A stretch of 64,000 nt of DNA from Ciona savignyi (GCA_000149265.1 CH002977.1:454799-518798); one strand, 5' to 3'. Counted from the first letter of the stretch, positions 1 to 28,472 are shown. Numbers and translations are program-made. Notes: generated by a model from the sequence alone, not told the origin.

Positions 1-220
1 AGTGCAGGTTTTATTGACAGAATATAAATGACACAAAAATTATAGAATTTTCCATTTTGGCACACCAGATGTAAACAATTGTTCTAGCTATATGGCCAGA
101 CAGATGGTGTTAGCTATAGACTCAAAAATGTATTAAAACAATCGTTAAATAATCGAGTCAATAACTCAAGCTGTTATAGATTCCAACCTTGTTTTAGCTA
201 CAACATCACAAATCTCTTAC

Positions 221-17604
<17,384 letters not shown>

Positions 17605-18285
17605 GGCTACTGTTTGAAGCTAATCAGCAAGAATTTGAGCACAGATAGTTTCAATTTTATTCCAAATATTCTTATGTTCCAGGCATATTTTTAACCACAA
17701 ACTACGCTTTAAAGATAGAAATCGTATGGTATTTTCCCAGTCTGCACTCAAAGTGAGGTTAACCTGCAAACAACAATGATAATAATATTAAATATTTAAT
17801 AAAGTGTAAATTATGGACAGACGTTTTCACGCACATGTCACTGCAATAAGCAAGTACTATTTCATTAGGAGATTTTAGGTGAACATGTTACTTGGTATTC
17901 TAAGGTATGAACCAGTATCCTTATCCCTCTAGTGTATTTTGTTAAACATGCATATTGCTTTAGGATTCTATTGGTGGGAGCACCAGCAGTCGAATGTTTA
18001 GAATCTGTTTAAACTGTGTTGTTGGTTCAACTCACTTTACACATATTGCTTACACCAAATCTCATTTGAATATGTTACAACACCATATATGAAATAACAA
18101 TGTAAATATAAATAGTCGATTAGTATTTTTTACTGACTTGGAAGCATCACTTTTTAACAACACACCATGTTATCCACTGTGTACCGCTAATTATAAATAG
18201 ATGTACCAGTACAATACTAATTACTAAACTGACCCTTACACCATACCACCAAGTGCCATACGATCCTGCGCTTAAAAACACGATA
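17605..18285. other. 5' flank of the MAP4K gene
   Basis: Sequence upstream of the kinase ATG. It should hold the promoter and 5' UTR, but I cannot place a TATA box, transcription start or upstream exon with confidence. Confidence 0.4.
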
Positions 18286-18775
18286 GTCCGGCCGGTTAGT
18301 CTGGCAGTTAAGTGCATCGCCTTTCTGTCTAAGATTGCAGGAGCGAAACTGGTCGATAGCTAGTCGGTTGTGTCCTCGGGCAAGGCACTTTACGGACATT
18401 GCCTGAATCCGGTCCCTCTATTTTGTACAGGTCCGCTAGAGTTAGTTTTAAAAATTGGGTAGGAGTTAGGGTTAGTTCTGGGGTTGAGATTAGTGTTTAG
18501 GGCAGGGCATCGGAAGTAGCGGACCTAACGCTAGACTTAGCGGATCTAGTGCTGGACATAGCAGACCAAGCGGACCTGTACAAAATAAAGGGACCCCCTG
18601 AATCAGACTGATTAATGGGTTCTACTAAATTGAACCTGAACTTGTCTATTGTATACAACACACTGCAATAGCTCCGGCTGTAACCCGACGGTGGGCGCGA
18701 GGTGATCTGACGATTGCCCATGTGTTAACCCGCTTGCTTTTCCCATCCACGGGTATAAACATGAATATCCTATCA
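18286..18775 (+). mobile_element. tRNA-derived SINE, copy 2, split by a nested MITE
   Basis: Same family as the copy at 8,649, with head GGTTAGTCTGGCAGTTAAG and tail ending ATGAATATCCTATC. The SINE sequence is interrupted after CCTGAATC at 18,409 and resumes with the same 8 bases at 18,597. Confidence 0.8.
18410..18596. mobile_element. 187-bp MITE nested in the SINE
   Basis: Terminal inverted repeats of about 28 bp with two mismatches: the left end begins CGGTCCCTCTATTTTGTACA and the right end, read on the other strand, begins GGGTCCCTTTATTTTGTACA. An exact 8-bp target duplication CCTGAATC flanks it (18,402-18,409 and 18,597-18,604). No coding capacity. The 8-bp duplication points to a hAT-type mobiliser, but the family is not identified. 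A worn fragment of the same terminus may lie near 19,737-19,760. Confidence 0.88.
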
Positions 18776-19948
18776 TATTAAAACTTCTAAATTGTTTGTT
18801 ATTACTTAATTTTGGTTATAATTACTTTTCTGAGTTTGGGTTTGTAGTTTAACTTTCTACGTCTCCTTAATATATGTAAATGTCCCATAAGAATACCTAT
18901 TAGTATTAATCAATAAAAATGATATGTTACAAGTAAGAAACAGTGAAAATCATATGTCCAAGAACCAAGAAAGTAAAATACATAAGTAATCATTGAGTTA
19001 CCTGTCCCTGAACACCAAACTTCTTTAGCAATAAGTATACCGGTAGTGAAATTAAAAAAAAACATTAGCATGCGTATTTGTATATCTTACAGTGCGACAA
19101 TATTTGATTTTTTATCAACTTTTAGAATTACACTGTATATAATATCATATTGTATTTTAACACAAATAGTGCAGTAAACATAGAATAAAAAAGCACTTAA
19201 TATGGTTGTGTGACAGATAGATTAGATAGTGCACACGACGAATTAACAGCTATAGTTAAACGAAAATACATATTTCTACGTTTAAATCACTTTATATAAA
19301 ATGTACCTAATATAAACATTTTAATTACCATTAACTAACTAAAAAACTAAAACAAATAAATAAATAAACATAATACTTTTTAACAACAGACAAAGAATAA
19401 TAGTCTGCTTCCGGCTGTACAGGTTTGGTTACCTGGTGGTCGCTGTTCGTTTTTTTGTCGAAACGTCTTATCAGTAAATACATATACAGTTTTATATAAA
19501 CTATTTCTCTATTTTTTATATAAATTATTTGCTCTATTTTACTGTTGTAGAAGACAGTTTTATTTTTTACTAAAAATGTATTAATAAGAGTTATTAGTAG
19601 CTTATATAAAATATATTTGTCGAACATTTCGGGTAACACTAGGGTAGGATAATCAAATTTATCCCGGTGAATGGAAACGTTTTAACATGTTATAAGTTAT
19701 AACAAGGATAACCGTCAGATTCCCGTCAAGGTGGCTTTACTTTGTACAGTCCCGCTAGGTCCATTAGTTTGATTGATATAATATTGCAAAAATGAGATTT
19801 TAAGTTGCAGGGAAGATGATATTATATTATTATCAACTGTTAGCCTACTGTATGCTTTCCTTCAAGACTTATGTCTTTTTGCCTACTTTTATACTTTTTA
19901 GCTAGGTTATCGGTTACGTTTGGCTTTATGTATATTAGGCAATTAGTT
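18776..19948. other. Intergenic, AT-rich, no gene seen
   Basis: No coding exon, RNA gene or well-bounded repeat recognised apart from a short MITE-end-like fragment near 19,740. Confidence 0.5.
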
Positions 19949-20350
19949 TAATGGGAGACTTTTCGTCGCTAGGTGTCTCTCTTCCCGACTTAGATGAAGC
20001 CTGAAAACCGTTGTTATGTTTTTTTATGCGGGAAAGCGGTGATAGGAAGCCAAAAGCACTTTAAACGTACGGGTTTCCGCGAAATTGTTTAAAATAGACC
20101 AGACTATTTAACAGTAATAAGTAAGCTGTGATAATTATGTTCCATTACTAGGTATAAAGCTGCATGTAGCATTTAGGCGGTAACTACAGACAGTGTAGCG
20201 CTAGCCTAGCTGCAGCCTGCAGCATATAAATATTGCCACAAAGCATAGTTGTAGAATATCCGACCAGATCTGACTGGAAAGGATACCATGTCGCAATTAT
20301 TTAAATGTTTATTTTGTAAGATTACTTAAATATATGTCTTTAGGCTAAAA

Positions 20351-21790
20351 ATGGCAACAAATTATTGCTGTGTACCTTTATGCAAAGGAACTGGGGGTCA
20401 TCGATTTCCCAGCAATGAAACCTTAAAACAAAGTTGGATATCAGCTATTAAAAGGGTGAGGACTATTCGTGGAGGAAAAGGCTGGCAACCAGGCCAATAT
20501 TCAACTGTGTGCTATGCTCATTTCAAAGAGGAGGACTACCTTTCTTGTAATAAATATGGTAAGTAATGCACATTCTTGTCCTGATATTAAATGACTTTTT
20601 CTAAAGTTGTTTGTTTTATTAATGCCAGAACTTCTAATTTCAGGATTAAAGCCACTTGTTAAGCGATTGCGCAACAACAGTGGTGCCAAGTGTGTTTGCT
20701 TGGTCCAAGAAAAATATAGTAACAGACCGAGAGGCAAGACTTAATCATCGCAGTGAAGAACTTCAGGGCCAATTACTTTTTGAGTTTAATGATATTGAAC
20801 TGGGGGCAGAAGCCGTTGTTGAATGCGAAATAGACTGCGAAGCACACCCTGGTATTCCTGCTCCCAAAATAACAGATTCCAGCACACAAACTGAACAAAC
20901 TGGTTCTAGTAGCACATTCACCATCACAAGTTTCAAGCAGGATGGATAATGAAGGAATTAATTTTTTTACCGGTTTGCCAAATTTCACGACTTTTAATGC
21001 AGTGCTTTATAGTTTGGGAGAAGGATCAAACCATCTCACATATTTATATCCCCTGGCACCAAATAACTTAAGCACCACTGATTTGTTTTTCTCTAGTTCT
21101 ATATAAAACTTCGACAAGGCAAAACAAATTTTGAACTCAGTCGAATGTTTGGTTTAAGCGAAAAAGATGTCTATTCTATCTTTGTCACTTGGATTCGTTA
21201 TTTAAGCTTACAATGGAGAGAAATTGATATATGGCCCAGCAAAGACTTAGTTAATTTTTACTCGCCCCTTTCGTTTAAATGTGAATTCCCTAACACTCGT
21301 GTTATTATTGATGGCACTGAAATTCCTGTTAAGAAACCAAAAGCACCTTTAGCTCAGCAGGTCACCTTTTCAACCTACAAAAATAGAAATACTGCGAAAG
21401 TTTTAATTGGTGCGACCCCTGGTGGTCTCATATCTTTTATATCGTCAGCATATGGTGGCTGTACTAGTGATAGACAAATTGTTGAACGCAGTAATTTGGT
21501 AAACATGTGTGATCCTAGAGATTCCATTATGGCAGATAAAGGTTTTGACGTGCAGGATATATTTGCTGAATTGCTCCCTATGATATCACTGTGAATATCC
21601 CAACTTTTTTTAAAAAGAAATCTAGAATGAATTTGTCTACTGTAATGAGAGATCATAGAATTTCTAGTAAACGTGTTCATATAGAAAGAATAATTGGCCT
21701 GGGAAAAACCTACAAAATTTAAAAAATTCCTTTTAATCACACAGAGACTGAAATGGCTGATGATATTATTTTTGTTTGTTTTATGTTATG
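20351..21790 (+). pseudogene. ISL2EU transposase (THAP domain + DDE nuclease), frameshifted
   Basis: Exon 1 (20,351-20,558) starts MATNYCCVPLCKGTGGHRFP and is a THAP zinc finger: paired N-terminal Cys, then W, then C..H in STVCYAHFKEEDY, ending at a GTAAGT donor. The next exon begins at 20,644. It holds VPSVFAWSKKN in a frame shifted from the exon join, then a linker, NFFTGLPNFTTF (another frame), and a helix-turn-helix-like FGLSEKDVYSIFVTWIRYL. The DDE domain is clear: VIIDGTEIPV (first D, about 21,305), the block QVTFSTYKNRNTAKVLIGAT, MADKGFD (second D, about 21,535) and HIERIIG (E, about 21,685) after one more shift. At least four lesions (about 20,670, 20,945, 21,100, 21,585) plus a stop near 21,720 break it. 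Non-functional as assembled. Confidence 0.85.
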
Positions 21791-22061
21791 CAACTTTAGA
21801 AATTCTATTATGTAATCTCGATGATGCTTTGCCAGTAGTTCAATGTTTTTTTTCTGTTTTCAATGTTCAGGGTGATGTGTATTTCGGTTGGGTATTGTAG
21901 AGAATATAATTTATATCGTATATAATATATTCATGTCCTTGAATGTGATTATATTACAATAAAACTTGTTATACATTTGTGAACAACATATGAACTCGTC
22001 ATAAACAGAAAAGCGAACAAATTTAAAAGGGTAAGATCTTTTTATCTATTGTCGTTAGCGC

Positions 22062-23826
22062 TCAAAATAATTTGTTTTCATCTTTATACAGAATACACTT
22101 TAAAACAGCAGGTCGAAAATACATGTTAAAAAAGTTTACAAGCTGAGCAATCATATCCTTAATAAAGCCCTCGTCTCTTACTATTCTAATAACTTTAAAA
22201 TCACAAAAGGTATACACAATAAAGTCACACCATTTTCGTTCAGTACAATACAGCTCACCCATTACTTGATAATAATAGTTATGTTTGCGATTTAAGCAAA
22301 GATAGTTGTTACGCAATTCTAGGTAAGGAACAGTAGCAGGATTTATCAGACAATTTCTTGAAGCATATGGACACTTAATTTCTATGACACCATCATCATC
22401 AACAAGCCCATCGGGTGAAGACGCAAGATATGGTTGTTTGTGTGATACCCATAAACCAGTTGTCATGACATCTTTCAAACCAATTTGTTTATATTTAGCA
22501 AATGCTACAGACTCGTACTGTTTACCATGGTTTACAGCAGCACAATTCACAGATTTGTGGATAATTAAATTTCTGGCCAATTTCACAAAGCAATCTTCAG
22601 AGGATTTACAAATTTTACCAAAATTGGATGAGGTCAAGCGTTTTCTTTGCTCCTCATGCCAACATGTGCTCTCACTTTGCAATGAAGTTGCATTTATTAT
22701 TTCACATATTCTGTGTAAACTTATGACTGTAATTTCTTCATGTTCAAGAAATGTATCCTCTGGGTGCTGTTTTAAATAATCGTGGTCATTGTATACTGCT
22801 TGTTTTAGGGCAGGAGCATACAATTGTCGAATTGTACTTTTAGGTCCACAACCATTCAATACAACATTTCGAAAATGGGAGCTATAACTTGGTTGGTTGC
22901 GGAATCGAAGTGGGCGTGGGATCAAACAAACAGTTAACATGCAGGGGATTCTGTCTTAATTTGAGTGAACTGCACTTTGTGGGTGACCCGGTATATGGTT
23001 TGCAATGATGAAATGTTTGTAGTTTTTGAGTGCATGTTTGCCTTGTTGTGATACATTTGTTTACTTTAAAGTCATTAACAGCAAAAAGAACCATAGCCAC
23101 ATGCTTACAATGGGCAGAAGGTCCCATTCCTGCAGCACACTCACACTGACTCTCTCTAACTTTGTCACAGTCGTCTATAAAAATATCGATTTTGTATATA
23201 ACACCCTTTCTCATCTCGGCATGACATCTTGCCTGGATAAACGTCCCATGATGCTGGGAAACCTCAGCAATGCGAATTGACTGAATGAATCTGTCTTTGT
23301 ACAATAACTCTGCCTTTTCTGATACAGACGTCCCATATTGTGACAAAAAATCATCAATGGCCTTCATACTCAAAGCAGGCATCTATAAATCAATAGCATT
23401 AACATTTATTTTACATTTTGAATTCGGTACAAAATATAAACAATGCAATGATAATAACAAAAAGCATATATATCGGTACCGATGAAACCAAACAGTTCAC
23501 AATCAAGTGTCGGATAACATTAACCAAAACACAAACTCGTTATAAGTGTTCATAATATATATTAAAAAGAATGATGTAACATTGACACATAACAAATCAA
23601 TTTTATTTTTTGTTTTCGCTGCAGAGTTAGCCTAACCACTAATAATTTAAAAACACAAAGCATATACCAAAACAAATATATTGTACCTTATTTAAATACA
23701 AACCTTTGTATTAGAATTTACATCTTTATACTTTAACTGTGATGGTGTTGCCATTGCATAATCTTGTTGTGATGATGTTGATGGTTGCTGGCTATTAAAA
23801 TTGAAGTTGCGTTGATAACTTTCCAG
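22062..23826 (-). pseudogene. ISL2EU second protein: SWIM zinc finger + YqaJ nuclease
   Basis: A short 5' exon (about 23,826-23,708, ending ..KYKDVNSNTK at a GTTTGT donor) joins a long exon starting at 23,382 (MPALSMKAIDDFLSQYG..). The SWIM finger is CECAAGMGPSAHCKHVAMVL. The YqaJ-type exonuclease fold follows: RLTSSNFGKIC, HGKQYESVAF, ASSPDGLV, EIKCPYA and YYYQVMGELYCT, which hold the usual metal-binding acids (E, D, E-x-K). A single 1-base frame change near 22,925-22,940, between CLFDP and RPLRFRNQPSY, splits the protein; otherwise it is open to a stop at 22,062. It faces the transposase gene tail to tail. By analogy with bacteriophage YqaJ it is a DNA nuclease; its role in transposition is not established. 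Confidence 0.85.
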
Positions 23827-23888
23827 CCTGAAATTGCAATCTATTAAATTTATTTCGCTCCTCTTAATACCGGTATCAGAGGACAACA

Positions 23889-24083
23889 CTAAAAGGAGGG
23901 AAAGCGGGAAGGAGGGAAGGCGGGAAACTGCTCACTAAAACTATGGAAATTAATTTTAACCCTGCTCTAAACACTAATATAAAACCCAGAACTAACCCTA
24001 ACCCCATGTTTAAAACTAACTTATAAGCGCTAATCTTCATTTTAATGTGCAGTTTCCCTCCCTCCCGCCTTCCCTCTTTTTAG
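23889..24083. mobile_element. MITE-like palindromic insert inside the ISL2EU element
   Basis: The left end CTAAAAGGAGGGAAAG is mirrored by a right end that reads CTAAAAAGAGGGAAGG on the other strand; both ends are G/A-rich with GGGAAACTGC further in. The internal core (GGTTAGGGTTAGTTCTGGG and neighbours, on the minus strand) is shared with the MITE at 18,410-18,596 although the termini differ. No clear target duplication. Confidence 0.65.
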
Positions 24084-24359
24084 TTTTTACTGACATTACC
24101 GGTGCCGGTAGCCCACTGTTACCTCTCCACTAAGTCTCCTTTTTTACCGCTAACTTTAGCTCCTCTTTTACGTAACTCTTCTTTTAACTCCAAAATGGTC
24201 AAAGCGCCAAATTTATACATTTTGGGCATTCACCGTTGCTGACTCTACTCTTATGGTAACCTATCTGGTGCATGTAAACAGACGACGTCGTCCTCAAAAC
24301 ATCTAACTAACGCAACGCCCACTAGTGTTGAAAAGTCTCCCATTATAGTTGTGTTTTAT

Positions 24360-24890
24360 AAAATGTCAATTTTTCCGTTTTTTTTCTGTTTCGTTTTTCT
24401 TAATTATAAAAAGTCCTCAATTTATCAATCAAAATTTTGGTTTCTGCATATCTCGATAACGTTATCCAATGATTATAAAAAGTCTTTTTATAATCATTGC
24501 GTTATCTAACAAATGACAAAGCTTTAATTTAATTGGCCCTTCTGGCAGATGTTAAGAACAAATAATCGTTTTTGAGGTATATCCCTAGCTTATTTTTTCT
24601 TTCTTTAAATGGTAAGGCTAATGCACTACCATTGCACCGAATCTGATAAAAAATGGAGTAGCAGATGAAACGCTATGCCCAAAAACGCTAAATTTTTAGA
24701 AAAATCTAATGTTATGGTTTTTAACGTCTCAGGGGAATTCCCCTGTATTTATCACCCACCATTTTGGGTTCTGCATATAGAGAAAATGTTTAATTGCGAT
24801 TGCATTATTCCTTCTGGTAGATTTCGAGACGTCACCCCAAGACTGTCAATGGTTTGACAAAAAAGAAAGAAAAAAAAAAAAAAAAAAAAC
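24360..24890 (-). repeat. Inverted, diverged copies of the 337-bp satellite-like unit, with poly(A) tract
   Basis: Read on the minus strand it matches the units at 41,210-42,425: the blocks GGGGAATTCCCCTG, ACGTTAAAAACC, GCAGAACCCAAAATGG and a TCTACCAGAAGGAATAAT stretch are shared. A purine run (24,858-24,890) sits at the same edge as the poly-T tract of the other locus. An older partial copy precedes it at about 24,400-24,560. Confidence 0.7.
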
Positions 24891-25379
24891 GGAAAACAAC
24901 AATGTGTGTCCCATTTATCCAAATTTTTCGAAATGTGGCCCATAATAATCTTAACCGATTGTTTCAAAGAGGTCTTTGTAACTAAAGTTTGTTATTTATT
25001 CTATTTGTTGTCCTCTGTACTCAAAAGCGTTTCAGCACAATTTATTTAAAACAACCGTTCACTTCACAACTCGTAACTATCTTAAAGCGAAAAGGTACAA
25101 CCAAATATACAGAAAAACAGGCAATTAAGTAATCAACGAAACGGTCAAAATGCAGGGAATTTAAACCACATAGAAATAACATACCCCCCAACTCAAAAAT
25201 AACTATCCCTTCCAAAACATTTACAAATATTAACACACGAAATCATGAAGGTACGTCGGCCGCCTGCGCTTCTTTCATATCCCGAAACTGTTGGAATCTG
25301 ATTATGTTTATTTGGCCACCTCATTTCTTCCTCTATTGTCGCGTCAACGCTCTCCCGAGTTCGTTCGTCCGCCGGTCCC

Positions 25380-25926
25380 TGTGCAGACTCGTCACGTTCA
25401 TGCAACCAGTTGGCTGGCATCGTTTCAGCCTTCAGAAATCTTAAATTCTCCACGTGGATGATATTTGTTCTGCTATGTGGTGAAGCTTGAATTTTGTAAA
25501 GGCACGGAGATACTCGTCGATTACCAAACACGGCCCGGTCCATCCTTGGCCCAACTTTTTCCGCAAAACGTGGTATGCCAATTTTTTTTGTGACAAGAAC
25601 CACAGGGGATGACCACGGACTGCGACTGGGATCTATGATGTCAGAGGCCAACATTTTGTCCAACTCTTCCTCCACCATTCGTTTCTTAGCAAGATACATA
25701 TACGACGAGGTCTTTGCCGAATGGGTCGCGCATCCCCGGTGTTTATTTGATGACGCATCACGTCAGTGTGACCTAAATGTCCATTTTCTGTTGAAAACAA
25801 ATCACTATAGTCCATTAGTAGCTGAATTGCTTTTTGTTTTTGGTTATCCGACAGATGGGTCAAATTTTCAGTAATACATAGAAGATAGTCGGGAACCAAC
25901 AGTTCATGCTGGTCTTTTTTTTTCAT
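25380..25926 (-). pseudogene. Retroelement pol remnant: RT start fused to integrase tail
   Basis: Starts with a pre-RT segment (SDLFSTENGHLGHTD), shifts frame near 25,695, reaches the RT entry motif SPWSSPVVLVTKK, and then passes at once to an integrase C-terminal type segment (SPCLYKIQASPHSR, IIHVENLRFL). The YxDD catalytic core, RNase H and integrase DDE core are absent. This is a deletion product, not a working polymerase. Confidence 0.7.
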
Positions 25927-26347
25927 TCGCCTTTTGTGGTAGTAAAACTGGTGGTCGATTTATTCCCACAGTAAACATTTTTCCCTTTAAACATGATTTG
26001 TTGTTGACAAGGTCTATCACACAACCGGCGCTACTTAAAACATCCAAACCTAATATGCCGTCACAACCCGCAATATCTGCCACAGCGACACGATGCGACA
26101 TCTCGAGCCCACGAAAACAGCTTCGTCATCATTCGGCCATACCAGCGAAACGGATTGCCCTCAACCGATAAGAGTTCTCCTTGGGACGGATCCATGTTGG
26201 GGGGTTAAAAATACGCTGGTAAACAGAGGACCGATTAATCACGGTTGCGCCCGAGCCGGTATCCAGTAAGAAATTAAAATTAACATTTTGTATTGTGCAC
26301 GGCAAAAATATATGAAGAGTGGAGTTTACAGGTCTAATTTTGGCCAT
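25904..26347 (-). pseudogene. Retroelement aspartic protease remnant, two frames
   Basis: The first frame (26,347-26,129) holds the active-site motif LLDTGSGATVI. The second frame (26,101-25,904) holds the flap-side motif GILGLDVL. A frame break separates them. Retropepsin-type protease by motif. Confidence 0.75.
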
Positions 26348-26385
26348 GTAGCACTGGAATGGCGGTCGGTCTTCTTCGCCAATCC

Positions 26386-26808
26386 TTAAAAGTTTGATCC
26401 TGCCTGATCAAAATTTGGTCGACGATTCGCATTACTCTGAGCATGCAATCTGCGCATATTGCAATCTCGCTTCCAATGACCGGGTTGGCCACAATAAAAA
26501 CAAATATCGTTACCTCCCTCCGTGTATGCGAACTTCGTCAGATCGGAATTTACATGGTCTCGGTCTTCAAGTTTCAGGACCAAGTCTACCGCCATGTCCA
26601 ATGTCTTAGGGTTCTGTAATATAATGGCGTACCGTAGAGAGGCCTCCCCTATGCCGGAAGCATATTGTTCCATTAAAATGGCTTCTTTATCCTCCTTCAA
26701 TTCGGGATGGGCGTTGTGAAGCAATACACGCAATCTATAGGAGAAATCTATTAAATTCTCATTGCTTCCTGTTACCGCACTATAGAATTTGGACTTTGAC
26801 CGACAGGA
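26386..26808 (-). pseudogene. Retroelement gag remnant with CCHC zinc knuckle
   Basis: Open minus-strand stretch ending at 26,386, with a capsid-like segment (VLLHNAHPELKED, LRYAIILQNP) and a zinc knuckle CFYCGQPGHWKRDC. The upstream end abuts the LTR-like repeat at 26,809 directly, so its true 5' leader is probably lost. Confidence 0.75.
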
Positions 26809-26941
26809 TTTATTTAAAACAACCGTTTACTCCACAACTTGAACTATCTTAAAGCGAAAAGGTACAACCAAATATAATAGAAAAACAGGCAATTAAGTAA
26901 TCAACGAAACATGGTAATAGCCTAACGTAAAATCGGCGAGC

Positions 26942-27110
26942 GTTCAAAAATGCAGGGAATTTAAACCACATAGAAATAAAATACTTTACACAGCTATAGA
27001 ACAAGACATTCACTTTGTAACTAAAGTTCAAAAATGCAAGGGAATTTAAACCACATAGAAATAAAATACTTTACACAGCTATAGAACAAGACGTTCACTT
27101 TGTAACTAAA
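26942..27110. repeat. Tandem duplication of about 84 bp within the right LTR-like repeat
   Basis: The unit beginning GTTCAAAAATGCA and ending near GTAACTAAA occurs twice head to tail (26,942-27,025 and 27,026-27,110) with one- or two-base differences. The left repeat has only one incomplete version. Confidence 0.8.
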
Positions 27111-27429
27111 GTTTGTTTTTTTATTCTATTTGTTGTCCTCTGTACATAAACAGCTATAGAACAAGACATTCACAAAGGCGACACAAAAAATTTCCTACAA
27201 CAGTATCTTACTGGCGTGTAAAGATAATTTGGCACAACAATCATAGTGCGACGATATTTTTTATTTATTTGCCAACCTATGTAATTAAATGCTGAAATAA
27301 GAAAACGAAAATTTGAATTTTTGACCATCTGAACACAAATAAAAAATTAAATTATTTTGGAGGTAATCCAAAAAAATACCACATGGTAGCGCTTTGTGGA
27401 CCGATGGGTGAATAGCATTGGTCTAGTCA

Positions 27430-27660
27430 ATTAAATAAAACGTTTATTGCATATAACGTAAAAACAACACAAAAAGATGACGTATCTTATGTTGACGATG
27501 ATTTTCTATAAAATTTGTGCTTTTGCTTAAATAATAGCACCCTTCGACAGTAAGATCCAACTCAATAACTGAACCCATGTTGGAATTATCGCCAAGACCG
27601 TTTTTTAATATAATTCTGTGTATTGGTCGCGCTAACGATTCAACCACACGACCGTACAAC
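27430..27660 (-). mobile_element. tRNA-Ser-like SINE
   Basis: On the minus strand it begins TACGGTCGTGTGGTTGAATC, followed by GTTAGCGCGACC. This is an A-box-bearing tRNA-Ser-like head (GTGTGGCCGAGYGGTTA type). A second head of the same kind lies at 52,217-52,250 on the plus strand. Distinct from the other SINE family in the window. Confidence 0.55.
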
Positions 27661-28472
27661 GGTCAAAAAATTGTCCAAATAACTTATGTGCTGTGGCATC
27701 ATCCGAGATGCGGGTTTTGGACACCTTATTTGGCTAAATGCGTGTAATTAATCAAGTGGGCCTGTCAGCCTGCTAGGGATGAAAACTTAGTAATTTGCAT
27801 CGTTGGGATTTTTGTTTTTAAACAGTACCACACATGAGTAATGCAATTGTTTTTGGAAGACGCCCTATATTGACCTGCTAATGCCCGACACGCAGTGTAA
27901 ATAAAACAATACAAGCGATACTCTGAGGATATGACACAAATTATTCATATAATGGGTAGGTAATTACCGCAGATTTGCTAGATAAAAACACAATTTGTAG
28001 GTTGGCATAAATATAAAATTTAAGCTATGTTATAGTCACAAAAAATAAATTAAATGTTTATAAAACAACATAGAAATTAATATAAAAAATAGGTCTAGGC
28101 CCACTTTACAGCGGCAAAACTATTTTTGCATGGTTCATGTTTAACACAATAAACATTGTTTTGAATTTATAAAGTTTGTATATATAAAACGTTTACATTT
28201 TATGACTATTACACATGCAATGATGCAAACGGTACTATTATGACTGCGTTTTGCGACCAATACACTTTTTTCCTGTTACGCAAAGTAACTTCCGTGTTCC
28301 TTTCTATTATTGGAGTCATTAAATTTACGTGGGCATATATAGTGGGGGTGTACCTGTTCCATAGGTGTTTAGCTTATTTAGCTATCAAGCTTTGCAGAGT
28401 GAAATTATTTCGAAATATAAACTACAAGCTAATAAATTTAAATTCAGAAATTACGAAAAGAGTGGTTTAAGT
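27661..28472 (+). promoter_or_regulatory. 5' flank of integrin gene 1 with TATA-like box
   Basis: About 130 bases upstream of the ATG lies GGGCATATATAGTGGGGGTG (TATA-like core 28,336-28,342), preceded by ACGCAAAGTAACTTCCGTGT. The same block is repeated inside intron 4 (about 30,345-30,480), and a weaker version stands before gene 2 (CACATATAGTAGGAG, about 38,640). Conservation across copies suggests a promoter, but the transcription start is not visible. Confidence 0.45.

Larger units (their letters stand above)
19951..24343. mobile_element. ISL2EU-type (PIF/Harbinger group) DNA transposon, 4,393 bp, both genes present
   Basis: The left end starts ATGGGAGACTTTTC; the right end on the other strand starts with the same 14 bases, and a looser CTAG-containing stretch follows at both ends. 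The dinucleotide TA flanks it on both sides (19,949-19,950 and 24,344-24,345), matching the 2-bp duplication that I recall for ISL2EU. Inside are two convergent genes: a THAP + DDE transposase on the plus strand (20,351-21,750) and a SWIM + YqaJ nuclease on the minus strand (23,826-22,062). That pair is the known coding set of ISL2EU/IS4EU elements. Several frameshifts make this copy non-autonomous. Confidence 0.85.
24977..27146 (-). mobile_element. Degenerate Ty3/gypsy-like LTR retrotransposon, internally deleted
   Basis: Minus-strand order is LTR-like repeat, gag zinc knuckle, aspartic protease, start of reverse transcriptase, tail of integrase, LTR-like repeat. The central part of pol (most of RT, RNase H, most of integrase) is missing. 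Flanking direct repeats (25,041-25,182 with 24,977-25,020 on the left; 26,809-26,983 with 27,101-27,146 on the right) share sequence, but their block order differs, so the ends are rearranged. Several frame breaks. Classified by domain order only. Confidence 0.75.

Noticed and set aside
22384..22779. Plus-strand 131-codon open frame
   Set aside because: Antisense shadow of the YqaJ nuclease domain, with no motif of its own.
28240..28470. 76-codon open frame upstream of the integrin gene 1 start
   Set aside because: Lies across the TATA-like promoter block; its intronic duplicate is broken, so it is more likely regulatory sequence.
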